From Halichondria panicea (Eukaryota; Porifera; Demospongiae; Suberitida; Halichondriidae): a DNA stretch of 64,000 bases. Numbering within the stretch: the first letter of the stretch is position 1; each line of letters begins with the position of its first letter. This document shows, piece by piece, positions 53,895 through 64,000 of this stretch. The translations under genes were made by a program, and so were the position numbers. Where the stretch lies: the NCBI RefSeq assembly GCF_963675165.1, contig NC_087380.1, forward strand, positions 7,136,017-7,200,016, read 5' to 3'. The notes below the pieces were generated by a model. The model was not told where the DNA came from. It did no database searches and saw only the letters and a list, made by a program, of their open reading frames with translations.

Positions 53895-56236
53895 AAAATT
53901 AACTTGTGTTTGTAGCGTTGTACCCTGAACTCTGCATTGGTCACAACATAATGGCCACTCAAAGGAACTTACATGTGTGTTTCCACAGTACAGAGGTTTC
54001 TTGGTGTGTATTGTATTGCTTTTGTGGTAGTATCATCTCATCGCCATGGCGTTTGATATTGATTGGACAAAGTTTCCAACTTCATTTCAGCATATCTGAA
54101 TACCACATCAATGGTCTGAATAACCATAACATAATTATTCTTATTAAATAAGAAACATGCATGTTGTAACGTTACGTTGTTGCAAAATGATGGTACACTT
54201 ATCCTCAGCCAGCCCATAATTAGCTCTATGCTAGTAAGCTGCATGTGTTGGTGTATCAAGTGTGAATGTCTGACATATGAACCATTTTTTTATAAACATA
54301 AACTTTGAATTTAAAAAAAATTCAACTCATGCTAAATATGTTATACGTACGTCAAATTTTTTACTTCAACTGTACTGGTCCAAACATGGTCTACTGGGAA
54401 CACCTGTATCGTGTTTCAATGTGTTCAATCCAACTACTAATAATTTCATACGTGTAGTTTTTTATAGATATTCTCAATTTTTAATTAGCAGGCTTTCCAA
54501 TAAGTGAGTGAGATTCAGGTTATGATGTTAGAGATGGATGGGGGGGGGTAGGATCAGAGCTATAGTCAACCTGTCCTCGGGGCAAAGCTATATAGCAGTG
54601 CTAAGAGTCGGTGTGATGTGGTGGGCTAGATTAATGTCGTTAGTTGCCCAGAACAATACCTCAACCTTATTACAGTACCAATCAACAAACCACACTAATT
54701 ATACTGTTTACTGTCCACTTAATTTACTCACACAGTTGTACTGTGTTTGCGTTTTAAGGTTGCCCTCCTGAGACCATTTGCCCATAGAAGGAACTCTCTC
54801 CTCCTTATGACCAGTGAGTAGAAACTAGTTGCCATGGTGGTCATCCAATGTTTGTAGCAACACTGTACGCTAGCATCTGTTGTGTACGTGCTGAGATTTT
54901 CACTGTTAAGAATTTGTTGTGATGAAATTTGACCTGATTAACCAATAAAGATTAGTCACGGTATAAGTGGATGTTATTCTTACCTCTGTACACAGTGTGC
55001 AGGTTTTATATAGGTTTTACTATAATTATAATTAAACCAAGAATGTCAACATTTATTCAGTTCCCCCGGTAATAATTGTGCAGTGTTGCAGTGTTTATAT
55101 AAATCTATTCAGATATAATCAAAGTCATTTTCAATTTAAGTGAGTGAATGGGCTCAGGCATTGCAAATATCTCCACTATGTACGTCTTCTGTACGGGCCA
55201 GGTTACATGTAGTCAAGCTAGAGTGTTTGTGCAACATGCAACAGCTTCAAATAGTTGGCCCAGTGTGGTGCCATGGTTGAACGGTTTCTCACATTGGAAG
55301 TTCAGCTGCAAGTGTTCCTTGCTCTGTGCTAATGAACCCACAGGAAACCCTCAAGTCAATAAAGTGCACCTGACTTGCTTCTCTTCAAAGCAACCTCATT
55401 TTTATTGAATTATCCCAACAATTAATTAATTAATGCATGCAGCTTAAGGTGTATAATTATTGCAGCAAATTAAAACATAATTCCCCTAATCCCTTATCTA
55501 TAGTGTTTCTCATCACACTAGCTATTGTGCCTCTGTATTTATAGTATCTGCTGTGCAGCATTTTCAACATGTGTGAGTGAGTTTCGCTTTTATAACGGTT
55601 AGGTGAACAACTAGGAGTGTGTGTGTGTGCGTCTGCATGGTGCTTTGACACTTGCAATTTAATTTAGAGTCTGTGTTCTACACATTATGCATGAGATTTT
55701 GGCATGTCATGAAAAGAGTAGTGTGTTGTATTCTAATGATTCACAATGTAAGATGGTAACTTAGCGTCGGCATTCTTAACCCTATTGTCTGGTATAGCTA
55801 GCTATTGTAACAGTTCTGTTCAGGTTTCAATGTTTTGGATATTGAAATAAGAGCAGCTTCTAAAAATGAGCTTTAATTTCCTAGCTCATATAATATGGGC
55901 TAGTACATTTTTCACTAGTTGTAGCATATTTTTGTTCATTACAGTCACGTTAAAAATAAATATCAATATTTCAATAATAATTTCTTACAATAAATAGCAA
56001 ATTTGAATACATTTCTCACATGTCATAATTATAATAAGAGGATGGGTGCATTAATTATGCTGATGAATAGTAGTGAAATCACATGGGGAAAAATATTCAT
56101 TGTCAGTTTTGTATTATTATTCTATATTAAATTATGATGATAAAAAGAGTGATTAATGCTCTACCTGCCAAACTGAGATTGTTATGTACATGATTCTTGT
56201 CAGAAGAAGAGGGGTTCAAAAAATCTCACATATTTT
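53895..56236. other. Intergenic gap, MMACHC to the stanniocalcin-like gene
   Basis: 2.3 kb, AT-rich. Candidate AATAAA signals occur at about 54941 and 55363. I found no exon with coding character on either strand. Open frames of 60-86 codons lack recognisable motifs and splice context. Confidence 0.5.
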
Positions 56237-58620
56237 TCATGACCAGCACAATCCAATCAGTGCAATCAGAATCAAAAGAGGCACGTTCAATGTTCTTAGT
56301 GATGAATCAGCCGATGAGGCACTTAGAAATTGAGCGTCTTCGATTGGTAGAGTATCCTCTAAGTAAGTGTTGTTGAACGAAACAGTGAGTCTAGAATGAG
56401 TGGTTTTAGATCGTCTGCGAATAGGAGCAGGGCATGGCACACGTTCCAGTCTAGGTGCCTCTCGAAGCTGGCATACAGAAGGGGACAGAGCGTCAGTATT
56501 GCATGTGTAGTCACGGTGAACGGTGCAATTGCGAAGGCAGCCACTTTCAATATTGCTCTTAGGGTCGCAATCTTCTCCAATTTGTCTGATTCCATCTCCG
56601 CATTGCGAGGGTTCTCTTCGTTCCTCTCGTGTCTCGTGGAATTGCAAGAAATAGATTCCTTCGTCAATCATGTACGATTTTCTTTCCTCGCTAAATAGAT
56701 GGTTATAAGCTCGAGAGAGGAGAGGGTCGCTGGGGCTAGCAAACCAAGCAATGACAAAGTAATCAAGAACTTGAGATTGGGCATGTATAGGATTCACAGT
56801 ACTACACCAATAGGTATCGGCATCTTTTCCAAAATAAGTGAATTGGTCGGAAGATCGGTTCATAACTTGGCTCAACTTCTCAATGTAGCCAGCTCCATTG
56901 AAAGCAGAACCACCGCCATTACGTCTGTCGTACGATGCAGCACAGAGGATGACTCGCACAGGCAGCTCCGAAGAGGTGAGGGACTTGGCCAGCTCTGTAT
57001 GGTTGGAGCATGATTCCAAAATGGCATTTGGTAGTCCCATGTTGACAAGAGTGTCATTGTGATAGTCGGCACCGATGCGAAATGCTTTGACTACAGAATG
57101 GATTTGGTCATAAATATCTTCATTGTCTGAGAGCAGAGAGCACAATTCGGGTTGTCTATAGCAATTGTTCAATATTGACACAGCTTCAGTTTCAAGCTCA
57201 AGGCAGGTTTCATCATTGGGGTATACTTTTGATTTCGATTCCACAAGAGCTCGGAAATTTTTCTGAAAGCACAATTCAGTCTTCTCCAAGTATGTTTTCA
57301 GTTCTGGAGAAACTTGGAGTTCTTTCTCGAGAAGTTCTGCCCTCTTTTTGGCATACTTCATTGCGAAACCTTCCGTGTCACAGGGAAATAATTGCTCGAT
57401 GCAGTGATCGTAGAATCTGCTAGTAGCAAAGGTGTGGTTACAGAGTGATCTTGAGGTAGGATAACAGAGTGCCTGGGTTTGTCGTTTCACAATTGTTTCA
57501 TCTGTATTGGGAAAAGGTGACCTTGAGTAAATATGTGGTTGATGTCAAAACAATAGATAACAAAGTTGTCTGGAGAGTGGTTATGATTTAACTTGGAGGG
57601 AGAGAAAAAAGCACAGGAAACCAACTTTGAATCATAGTAGTTGGGTTTAAAATTGAATTACCTATATCTTGTACTGAATCTCCGTAGGTACTATACACAC
57701 TTAATCTACTTGAAATCACATCACCACAAGCCTATTGACAGGTTAGGTCATTCCCATAGCATGTGGCACAGCTGGGTACCTTTGAAACTTAATTATACAA
57801 ATTAGAGCTTAAATTGCACCTCCATATTCTCACTACAGCATGCATTGTTGCAAGAGAAATCCTATCCTGCATGTTTGCTAACAAAGACCTAAAGCACAAT
57901 CTGCTGGCAACATATGGTCACCTCAGGCCAGCTCTCCCACCCATAGTGCTGGATGCATGTGATAATTAGGTGTCTGTGCTCAGATTAGTGGCCTCAAGCT
58001 ACCCACTATCAGAGTAGCAAGTGGAAGTGGAGTAGTCCATTGTTATAACTGTCTAGCTCACACGCACACACAAATACACAGGTGGCCTCTTCCTAAGGAT
58101 TCTATTAAATTTGATGGACAGTGAGCTCTTGTGAGTTTGCATTGCATGATGGATGGTCTAGGTATTAATGATGTAGCACTTGTAAACTAATTACAGCAAT
58201 TAGCACTTTCATCACCTATTGTCAAGTAAAGTTAGCTGCTTGGGGCAAGAAAATTACCAGCCTAAGCATCACATTAATTATACAATACCCTACCCTGCTC
58301 TGATATAATTATAGTGTATTAAAAAAGGTGATTTTCCAAACAGCCTAATTATACCAGCTGGAGGTTTGCATAAACAGTGTAGATATAGCCTCCTTTGATG
58401 CATGCAAATGCAATGGACCATATCTATTTCTATAGCTACAACATTTTGCATGCATGCAGCTAGCTAGGAGCTAGCCTAGTTTCTGCACTAGGTTATATAC
58501 TTGTGTACAACACTCACCAGCTGCATGAGGTAGAGGAGAAGCATAACTGGTGGTTAGGAGGACAGCTTGGAGCAGCAGTAGTCCCACCATAGAGTGGCAT
58601 CTTGGTTGATTCATCTTCAT
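56237..58620 (-). CDS. Secreted stanniocalcin-like protein with DUF4215-like repeat and hydrophobic C-tail
   Basis: Exons 58518-58620 and 56237-57501 total 1368 nt, 455 aa. The signal peptide ends around SYASPLP, followed by a dibasic site (IVKRQTQ). Residues ~42-190 have a Cys and spacing pattern like stanniocalcin: SLCNHTFATSRFYDHC, then CDTEGFAMKYA (compare the STC DTQGKAFVKE motif), then NNCYRQPELCSLLSDNEDIY (compare STC [20 protein letters not shown]). An unrecognised middle part (LPVRVILCAASYDRRNGGGS ... DYFVIAWFASPSD) is followed by a Cys-rich CGDGIRQIGEDCDP ... GCLRNCT ... YTC module like DUF4215/Myxo_disulph repeats. The end is a 15-residue hydrophobic tail (LNVPLLILIALIGLCWS), as in GPI-anchor signals. 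The stanniocalcin assignment is by eye. The protein is certainly secretory. Confidence 0.7.
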
Positions 58621-59002
58621 TGCTGTGGTAGTTGACAGATAGTGTAGATCTATTAAAACTTGGATATTTTGCTGCTGTATATATCTATATAGCTGCAGAG
58701 TTGCTTTTGACTTGCTTACTACAGCCAGAGCCACCTCTTATATATTCAGTGAACCACTATTTTTAAAGTGATGATTCTGATACTGTAAACATCTCAATTA
58801 CTCCGCCCACTCAATTATAACAACAGAATTGTGTAACGGTTTAATGTTAGTACAAACACATATACTTATACTTATTGATGGACATTGATTCACAAAAATG
58901 TAATGCAGTGTATATATATATATATATAGATATAGCTAGAGAGATAAAACTTTTTAAAGACAAATACGCTATATAATTATAAATGACAACGATAAGCTGT
59001 TC
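58621..59002. other. Gap between TTC39-family stop and the stanniocalcin-like start
   Basis: 382 bases, AT-rich with a short (TA)n run at 58913-58928. It holds the promoter of the stanniocalcin-like gene, whose 5' UTR may reach 58700. No coding exon. Confidence 0.5.
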
Positions 59003-62000
59003 TTATGACGACCTAGCTGACTTTAGTTTGGTAATACGAAAAAGTCCAGAGTGCACTCTAAAATGAATGCGATTCTCGAGAACGTATCCCTTGTACTTCG
59101 TTCTGCAAGAAGAAGATAGAATAAGATTAAAAATACACACTTGAGCAACAACAAAAAATCTTACTTCGCAGACTCAAGAGTTTTTTGAGCCTCTTGCAAA
59201 TTCCCCAGTTCGATATAAAGCAGGCCCAGCTCAACACCAGATGCTGCAACTGCGTACGTATCTTGCTCCACCTCATCGCCACTAAATATAGAACAGGGTT
59301 GTTATTTAGACTGACATAACGTAAATTGAGCACAAAAAACGGGTTATGTTATCAAAACACCATCTCTTAATTTCCCGTATATACCTACATACGTAATGGT
59401 ATTTGTGTATACTGAAACAGCAAGGAACAGCTAATGTACATGCAATCGACAACTATGAGAGAAAATCAACAATTTACGAATATCTATCAACCTACGTACC
59501 AGTACACAACATAATTATAATGCGTACCGTTCTAGCACTGTCTTGAAACACTGGATTGCTTCATCGTTGCGATGTAGCCCTTTGAAGATGACCCCTTGCA
59601 GCAATGTGATGACACAGAAGTCATCGGCATAGAAGGGATTTGTTCCTGAGGGCGAGTACACAAGCAAAGCAGATAAGAAATCATAAAAGTGAATATAAAA
59701 TAAACATTGAAACACAAAATGCTTTGAGCTGTAAAATGTGGGCTAGATAGGAATGACCAGTATATGCGCTAGAGATGACTTACTTCCATATTATTATGGT
59801 GGTCCATGTCAAATTGAATTGCACGCGTACAGTACAGTTGGACTGTAATATAAACTCTTATTATTATGTCATAATTATCTAGACTGAATGCCAACCATTT
59901 GTGGAAGTGAGTCATTGCAAAAATTTTGCAGAATCTTGTTCATCAGGTAGTAACTATTAGATACCTTTGGTTTGTTCGAGGACCTGTAGCTCGGTCCACG
60001 TCTGCTTCAAGAAGCGCTTGAGAAGTGCCTCATTTTTCGACAGAATGACGAAGTAATTGTACGCATATAACATCTCCTAAACAAGCGAGTGTAGGAACAT
60101 TGGATACAGTGTATTCATTCACATACGCAGACAGACAGACAATAAAGTAATCTCCTATCAATCGTCTCTTGTTTGGGGTATACATATCCACGCGAGGCAA
60201 CTTGATCTTTAAAGCCTAATTTAGATGAAATTAGAGCCCCCTTGCACCACAACAGTGGGTTCTGATATTACACTCGTATCGAACTATTAATATCATATAT
60301 CTTCTCACCTTTAGGAATATTTCTTACTAGAATGTACACTGAGCTATAATACAAGCTGACAACTCTGTCAGATGATATTTCAGGCTGGGATTATTATATT
60401 ACATCCAGCTGGCAGCAGCAACTAGTGCTGTCCCATAAACAAGGCACGCTCTTCTTGGAGAAAGAATTTTAAAAAAGGCTGCTATAATCAAAGTAGGGTG
60501 CATGTACTTGTGGTGACAGAACCCTTCAAGCTGAAACAATGTAGACTAATCACAAAACAATTAGAGCAAGTGGCCAAAGGAATGCTAAAAATGTATAAAC
60601 ATGTGTCCAGACTGGACACTGGAATCACACAAAGAAGGCCTTTTCAAAAGCAGCAGACCAATTATACTCCACAGGCCTGTCTAACCCCTTTCCTGTCACA
60701 AAATATTCCCTCCAAACCAACTGTCCAGCAATATGCTTTGATAACGCCCACGGCTAACCACTTTCAATCAACTGTATAAAACAATCAAAGTATGTGAGCA
60801 AACTGGCTAGCTAATGCTGTTAGCCCCAAGTGTAAATTTTTTTTTTTAGACATAATGCATGTAAAGTGATACGTATATGTACATGGGCTCTATTGTAAAA
60901 GTTGTCTTGATTAAATGAAGTCCACGTTTCAAACAGTCATAAAAGCTTTTAAGTGAGTAATAACAAGATACTGTAACAGTGTTCCTTTAGTTAGTAGGGC
61001 GTCAACATTAATCCTGTTTCTATGGCTCCACGTTTCCTTGCTCATCATTATTTCAAACTACACAGTAACAAATACGCAACGTACATAGTTGGCATGTCAA
61101 CAAGAAAACCACCAAATAATCGGCGGCTCTGATCAATTAACTCACGGGTATAGCCAGAGGCAGTCTCGACCCTTTTATAAATCGTTCGGACTTCAGAATA
61201 GCAAACTTTTCGATTGGTAGATTTTTGCCCGCAATTGTCTGTTTGTGAGCTGGTATGTCCCTACAAGAAAATAATAATAGAATTATATAATCTTGATTGA
61301 CAGCAAATTCTATCAGCATGGAGAGATCAGCGTGCTAGCCACTCTTACTATTAACCATGTATACTACATCTAGTATGTACAACCAAAGGTGATGTTTTCT
61401 CATACATGTACGTAGATAAAAGGGCTACCACTTGGGGTACATATAATCAGGTTCCCAGCAAACAATTAGCAACTATACATCATGAGCATGGGAAAATGGA
61501 CACTCTACTATTTGTAGTACCTAGCTTCCAGTGTACAAACTACTTACATGTACATATAATTAAGGACAACAAAGGCTCCTCGGTGTATAATTATAATTAC
61601 ATAAGCACAACAAAGAGAAGGGCGGGCTAACCAATCGGAAATCATCTTGCTAGATAATAACCACTTCAAGACACTACTATCGACACAGACCAGTCAGACC
61701 TTATCTAAGGAATGTCTGCACAGGCTATATCTCACAGTTACACGAGTTTGTGTTCCCTGCTTTGCATACAACTGTCTAGCTATCCAACCCACCATACACC
61801 CCACCACATGGTTACTAGGACACTCAGCTCTTTGTTTCCCTGAGAATTGGCAAAATATTGTTGCTCCACACACAATGTCCTCAAGACATCCTAATATATA
61901 CTTTATTTTCCCAGACTGTTTTATTCGTTCATCCTTTAGTTGTAACTCTGCTAGAAAACAACACACACACCCACACACACACACACACACACCCACACAC

Positions 62001-64000
62001 ACACACACACCCACACACACACTACGGCCATAAAAGATTCAGCCTATAGTTTAACACAAAAGCTACAGAAAAGCCCATGAAAATAACTCTAGCCGTGTAT
62101 GACAAATGGACCAACGCCCTTGTAACTGATGAAGATGGAATGATCATAGATCACGACCTTAAAAGTCGAATACAGGAAAACCATCATATGATATTTACCT
62201 TAAGTTGCACACGTACGACAACACATTGTTCTAAGAAATTAAGGTGGAAATCGTGCTCCCCCCATAAAAGGCAGTGTTTTAGCTGAGGCACATTGATACT
62301 CTGACTGTGGGTGGAAATGGAGTAGATGTATTGTAAGGCAATCTCCTCGTGTTTTCAGACAATTTGAGACAACGTATATACAGCTAGCCCGTGACTGATG
62401 CTAGACAATGGTCTGGAGAACGTTGGCAGTGGAAGTGGAGAAGCGGCCATAACTACCAAAGGCCTGAATTCTGACACAGTGTACGTGATGGAGGTGGGGC
62501 TTGGTATTCCAATCAGTTAATATAAATTACCATAAAAGTAATACAATTATTACTAAATTACAGAATATTGAACTAGGTTCATGTGAATAATCTAGCTATC
62601 AGCAAACACGTAAATAAGGGAGCTTTATTATAATTATATGAGAACATGCACACACATTTAATTATATGGAGGTAATTGCTATTGCCAGGAACTAGTGGCC
62701 CACACAGATGTGTATATAGCTAACAGAATTATGTACTAGCCTGGTTTTACAGACACAGACGCACACATACACACAGACAGACAAGTTGTACCAACTGACT
62801 CAGTTAAAAGCTGTACTGTATGGAAGTGTCCAGCTCTTACCCCATGATTGTCTTGACCTCGTCTCTGTCCACTGGTGCTTGTCCCCCCTCCCCCGGCATG
62901 ATCTGACAGCAGGCAGTGATGTACAGGAACGTTGCCTGCACATGTGTGTGTGTGTGTGTGTGTGTGGGTGTGTGTGTGGGTGTGTGTGTGTGCGTGGGTG
63001 TGTGTATACGTGTGTGTGTGTGGGGGGGGGTATAAATACAGTTAGGCCCATCATCTACTGTATCTCTACATGCACTGCAATGGCTACAGCACAGAGGCCG
63101 TCATAGCTATCATGTACTGTTGTAGAAGAGACAAATAACATAACATGCATAAAGGGAATGATATGTATTTGTACATATCTTAATTTATACACTGTGCTTT
63201 TCAAACTTATTAATTACATGCATGACATGATTATACCTTGGACCACTTGGACTGCTTGTACAGCATGTCAGCATATGTGGCTGCCGTCTCCCAGTCCATT
63301 TTAGCACTGCAGAGGTCAGGAGATAATGATATTCATTGCCCACTTACCGAGCACACTTACGATAACGATATTCACAGCCCACAACTAAAGGCACTAAAAC
63401 AACTGAACTGAATCCTCCATGAGTTAGTACACCCCTTTTTACACCCAAAGTGAACGTGAACTTTAATCAGTTGAGTAAAGTCTCTGGAAAATTAATAGAT
63501 AATCTATCAATCAATCAACTAATAAGGATGGTTACTATTATAGCTAAGCCTCCCACATTTGGATACCGTATAGCGGGTCAGACAGGTTTTTGAAGATTTT
63601 AATGTTTGCGAAATAGCAGCTTTTTTGCAGCATGCATGCATGCGATATTATATTCGTGGGTATAAATGTTTGCGGTACATGCTTCATCAACGAAAATCAC
63701 GAACACTTATACCCTTGAAATATACCCGCTATACTATACATTCAGCAGGATTGATGTGAGGAGGTTGAGGGTAACGCACGCACCAGTAACACCACACATA
63801 AGCACGTACCAATAACATCACATAAGCACGCACCAGTAACACCACACATAAGCACGTACCAGTAACACCACACATAAGCACGTACCAATAACACCACACA
63901 TAAGCACGTACCAGTAACACCACACATAAGCACGTACCAGTAACACCACACATAAGCACGTACCAGTAACACCACACATAAGCACGTACCAATAACACCA
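59003..64000 (-). CDS. TTC39-family tetratricopeptide protein, 3' part
   Basis: Minus-strand gene continuing past the right edge. Exons seen, 5' to 3': about 63238-63306 (MDWETAATYADMLYKQSKWS), 62841-62937 (ATFLYITACCQIMPGE), 61148-61262 (IAGKNLPIEKFAILKSERF), 59964-60077 (EMLYAYNYFVILSKNEALLK), 59528-59645 (YADDFCVITLLQGVIFKGLH), 59166-59282 (VELGLLYIELGNLQEAQKTL) and 59003-59105 (KYKGYVLENRIHFRVHSGL, stop TAA). The IAGK-x-xP-EKFA motif, the C-terminal TPR pair and the closing YKGYVLENRIHFR match the TTC39A/B/C family, whose mammalian members affect lipid handling (TTC39B) and ciliary traits (TTC39C). I cannot pick the paralogue. Introns are long for this window and hold a MITE and several CA tracts. 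Confidence 0.85.
61961..62024. repeat. (CA)n microsatellite, TTC39-family intron
   Basis: CA tract with periodic 'ccc' interruptions ('cacacccacacaca'). Confidence 0.85.
62942..63028. repeat. (GT)n microsatellite, TTC39-family intron
   Basis: GT tract with 'ggg' interruptions ending in a G-run. It starts ~5 bases from the acceptor of the exon at 62841-62937. Confidence 0.85.
63565..63738. mobile_element. MITE, TATAGCGGGT family (TTC39-family intron)
   Basis: Starts ACCGTATAGCGGGTCAGACA and ends 'cttgaaatatacccgctata'. The core 'aatagcagcttttttgcagc' and 'gatattatattcgtgggtat' is shared with 29099 and 51813 copies. Confidence 0.7.
63772..64000. repeat. Minisatellite, 26-bp unit, running off the window end
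   Basis: About nine copies of 'cagtaacaccacacataagc'+'acgtac' with few variants. The open frames through it on the minus strand reflect a repeat unit free of stops and not a gene. Confidence 0.9.

Noticed and set aside
55148-55408. 86-codon open frame in the MMACHC downstream gap
   Set aside because: No recognisable motif, no hydrophobic or charged pattern, no splice or promoter context; chance length in AT-moderate DNA.
60498-60779. 93-codon open frame in a TTC39-family intron
   Set aside because: Opposite strand to the gene, composition typical of non-coding DNA, no family resemblance.
62077-62286. 69-codon frame (AVYDKWTNALVTDEDGM)
   Set aside because: Briefly looks protein-like, but there are no flanking exons or homology I can name; left out of the features.
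63729-63998. Open frames of 77-89 codons with repeating VRAYVWCYW
   Set aside because: Translation of a 26-bp minisatellite; the repetition explains the absence of stops.

Overview
This window looks like nuclear DNA from an animal, most likely a sponge (demosponge) or another early-branching metazoan. That placement is an inference. It rests on metazoan-type genes (a CAPS/CADPS secretion factor, heparanase, NAAA, TTLL7, a stanniocalcin-like protein, a TRAF-like RING-MATH protein), compact GT-AG introns mostly of 50-1000 bases, short intergenic gaps, and a heavy load of tiny inverted-repeat elements. I saw no operons, tRNA, rRNA or CRISPR arrays.

Layout. 1-9.8 kb (+): the 3' two-thirds or so of a CADPS/CAPS gene (C2, PH, MUN regions). 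10.4-11.4 kb (-): an intronless TRAF-like RING/zf-TRAF/MATH gene. 11.7-26.4 kb (-): a many-exon NIPBL/Nipped-B/SCC2 cohesin-loader gene. 26.7-30.2 kb (+): WDR18. 30.2-34.5 kb: a repeat-rich gap holding a degenerate copy of the WDR18 last exon, a degenerate copy of the heparanase 3' exons, and a two-exon gene for a 62-residue membrane micropeptide that is easy to miss. 34.5-37.6 kb (-): heparanase (GH79). 37.8-39.8 kb (+): YJU2B/CCDC130 splicing factor. 40.0-41.1 kb (-): NDUFB7. 41.4-41.8 kb (+): ELOF1. 42.3-43.4 kb (-): intronless NAAA. 43.6-45.8 kb (+): an unrecognised five-exon gene (574 aa). 46.0-52.8 kb (-): TTLL7 tubulin polyglutamylase. 53.1-53.9 kb (+): MMACHC cobalamin-processing protein. 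56.2-58.6 kb (-): a secreted stanniocalcin-like protein with a Cys-rich DUF4215-like repeat and a hydrophobic C-tail. 59.0-64 kb (-): 3' part of a TTC39-family TPR gene that continues past the window end.

These are unrelated housekeeping and signalling genes, not a pathway. The organisation is notable: five head-to-head pairs (NIPBL/WDR18, HPSE/YJU2B, NDUFB7/ELOF1, NAAA/unknown, TTLL7/MMACHC) share 165-330 bp between start codons, so shared bidirectional promoters are likely.

Most interesting points: (1) the micropeptide gene at 33.46-33.82 kb; (2) a 59-bp palindromic element inserted exactly at that gene's 5' splice site, whose 8-bp target duplication copies the splice donor, with a second copy of the same element type, also with an 8-bp duplication, nested in another MITE at 36.76 kb; (3) the stanniocalcin-like/DUF4215-like architecture; (4) the copied WDR18-heparanase junction; (5) MITE families with TATAGCGGGTA-type ends scattered through introns; (6) a pogo/Tigger-type MITE carrying two NRF1-like palindromes in NIPBL. 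Exon borders were read by eye from splice signals and reading phase. Where exon lengths are summed (WDR18, HPSE, YJU2B, NDUFB7, ELOF1, MMACHC, the unknown gene, the stanniocalcin-like gene, the micropeptide) the coding lengths are exact multiples of three.
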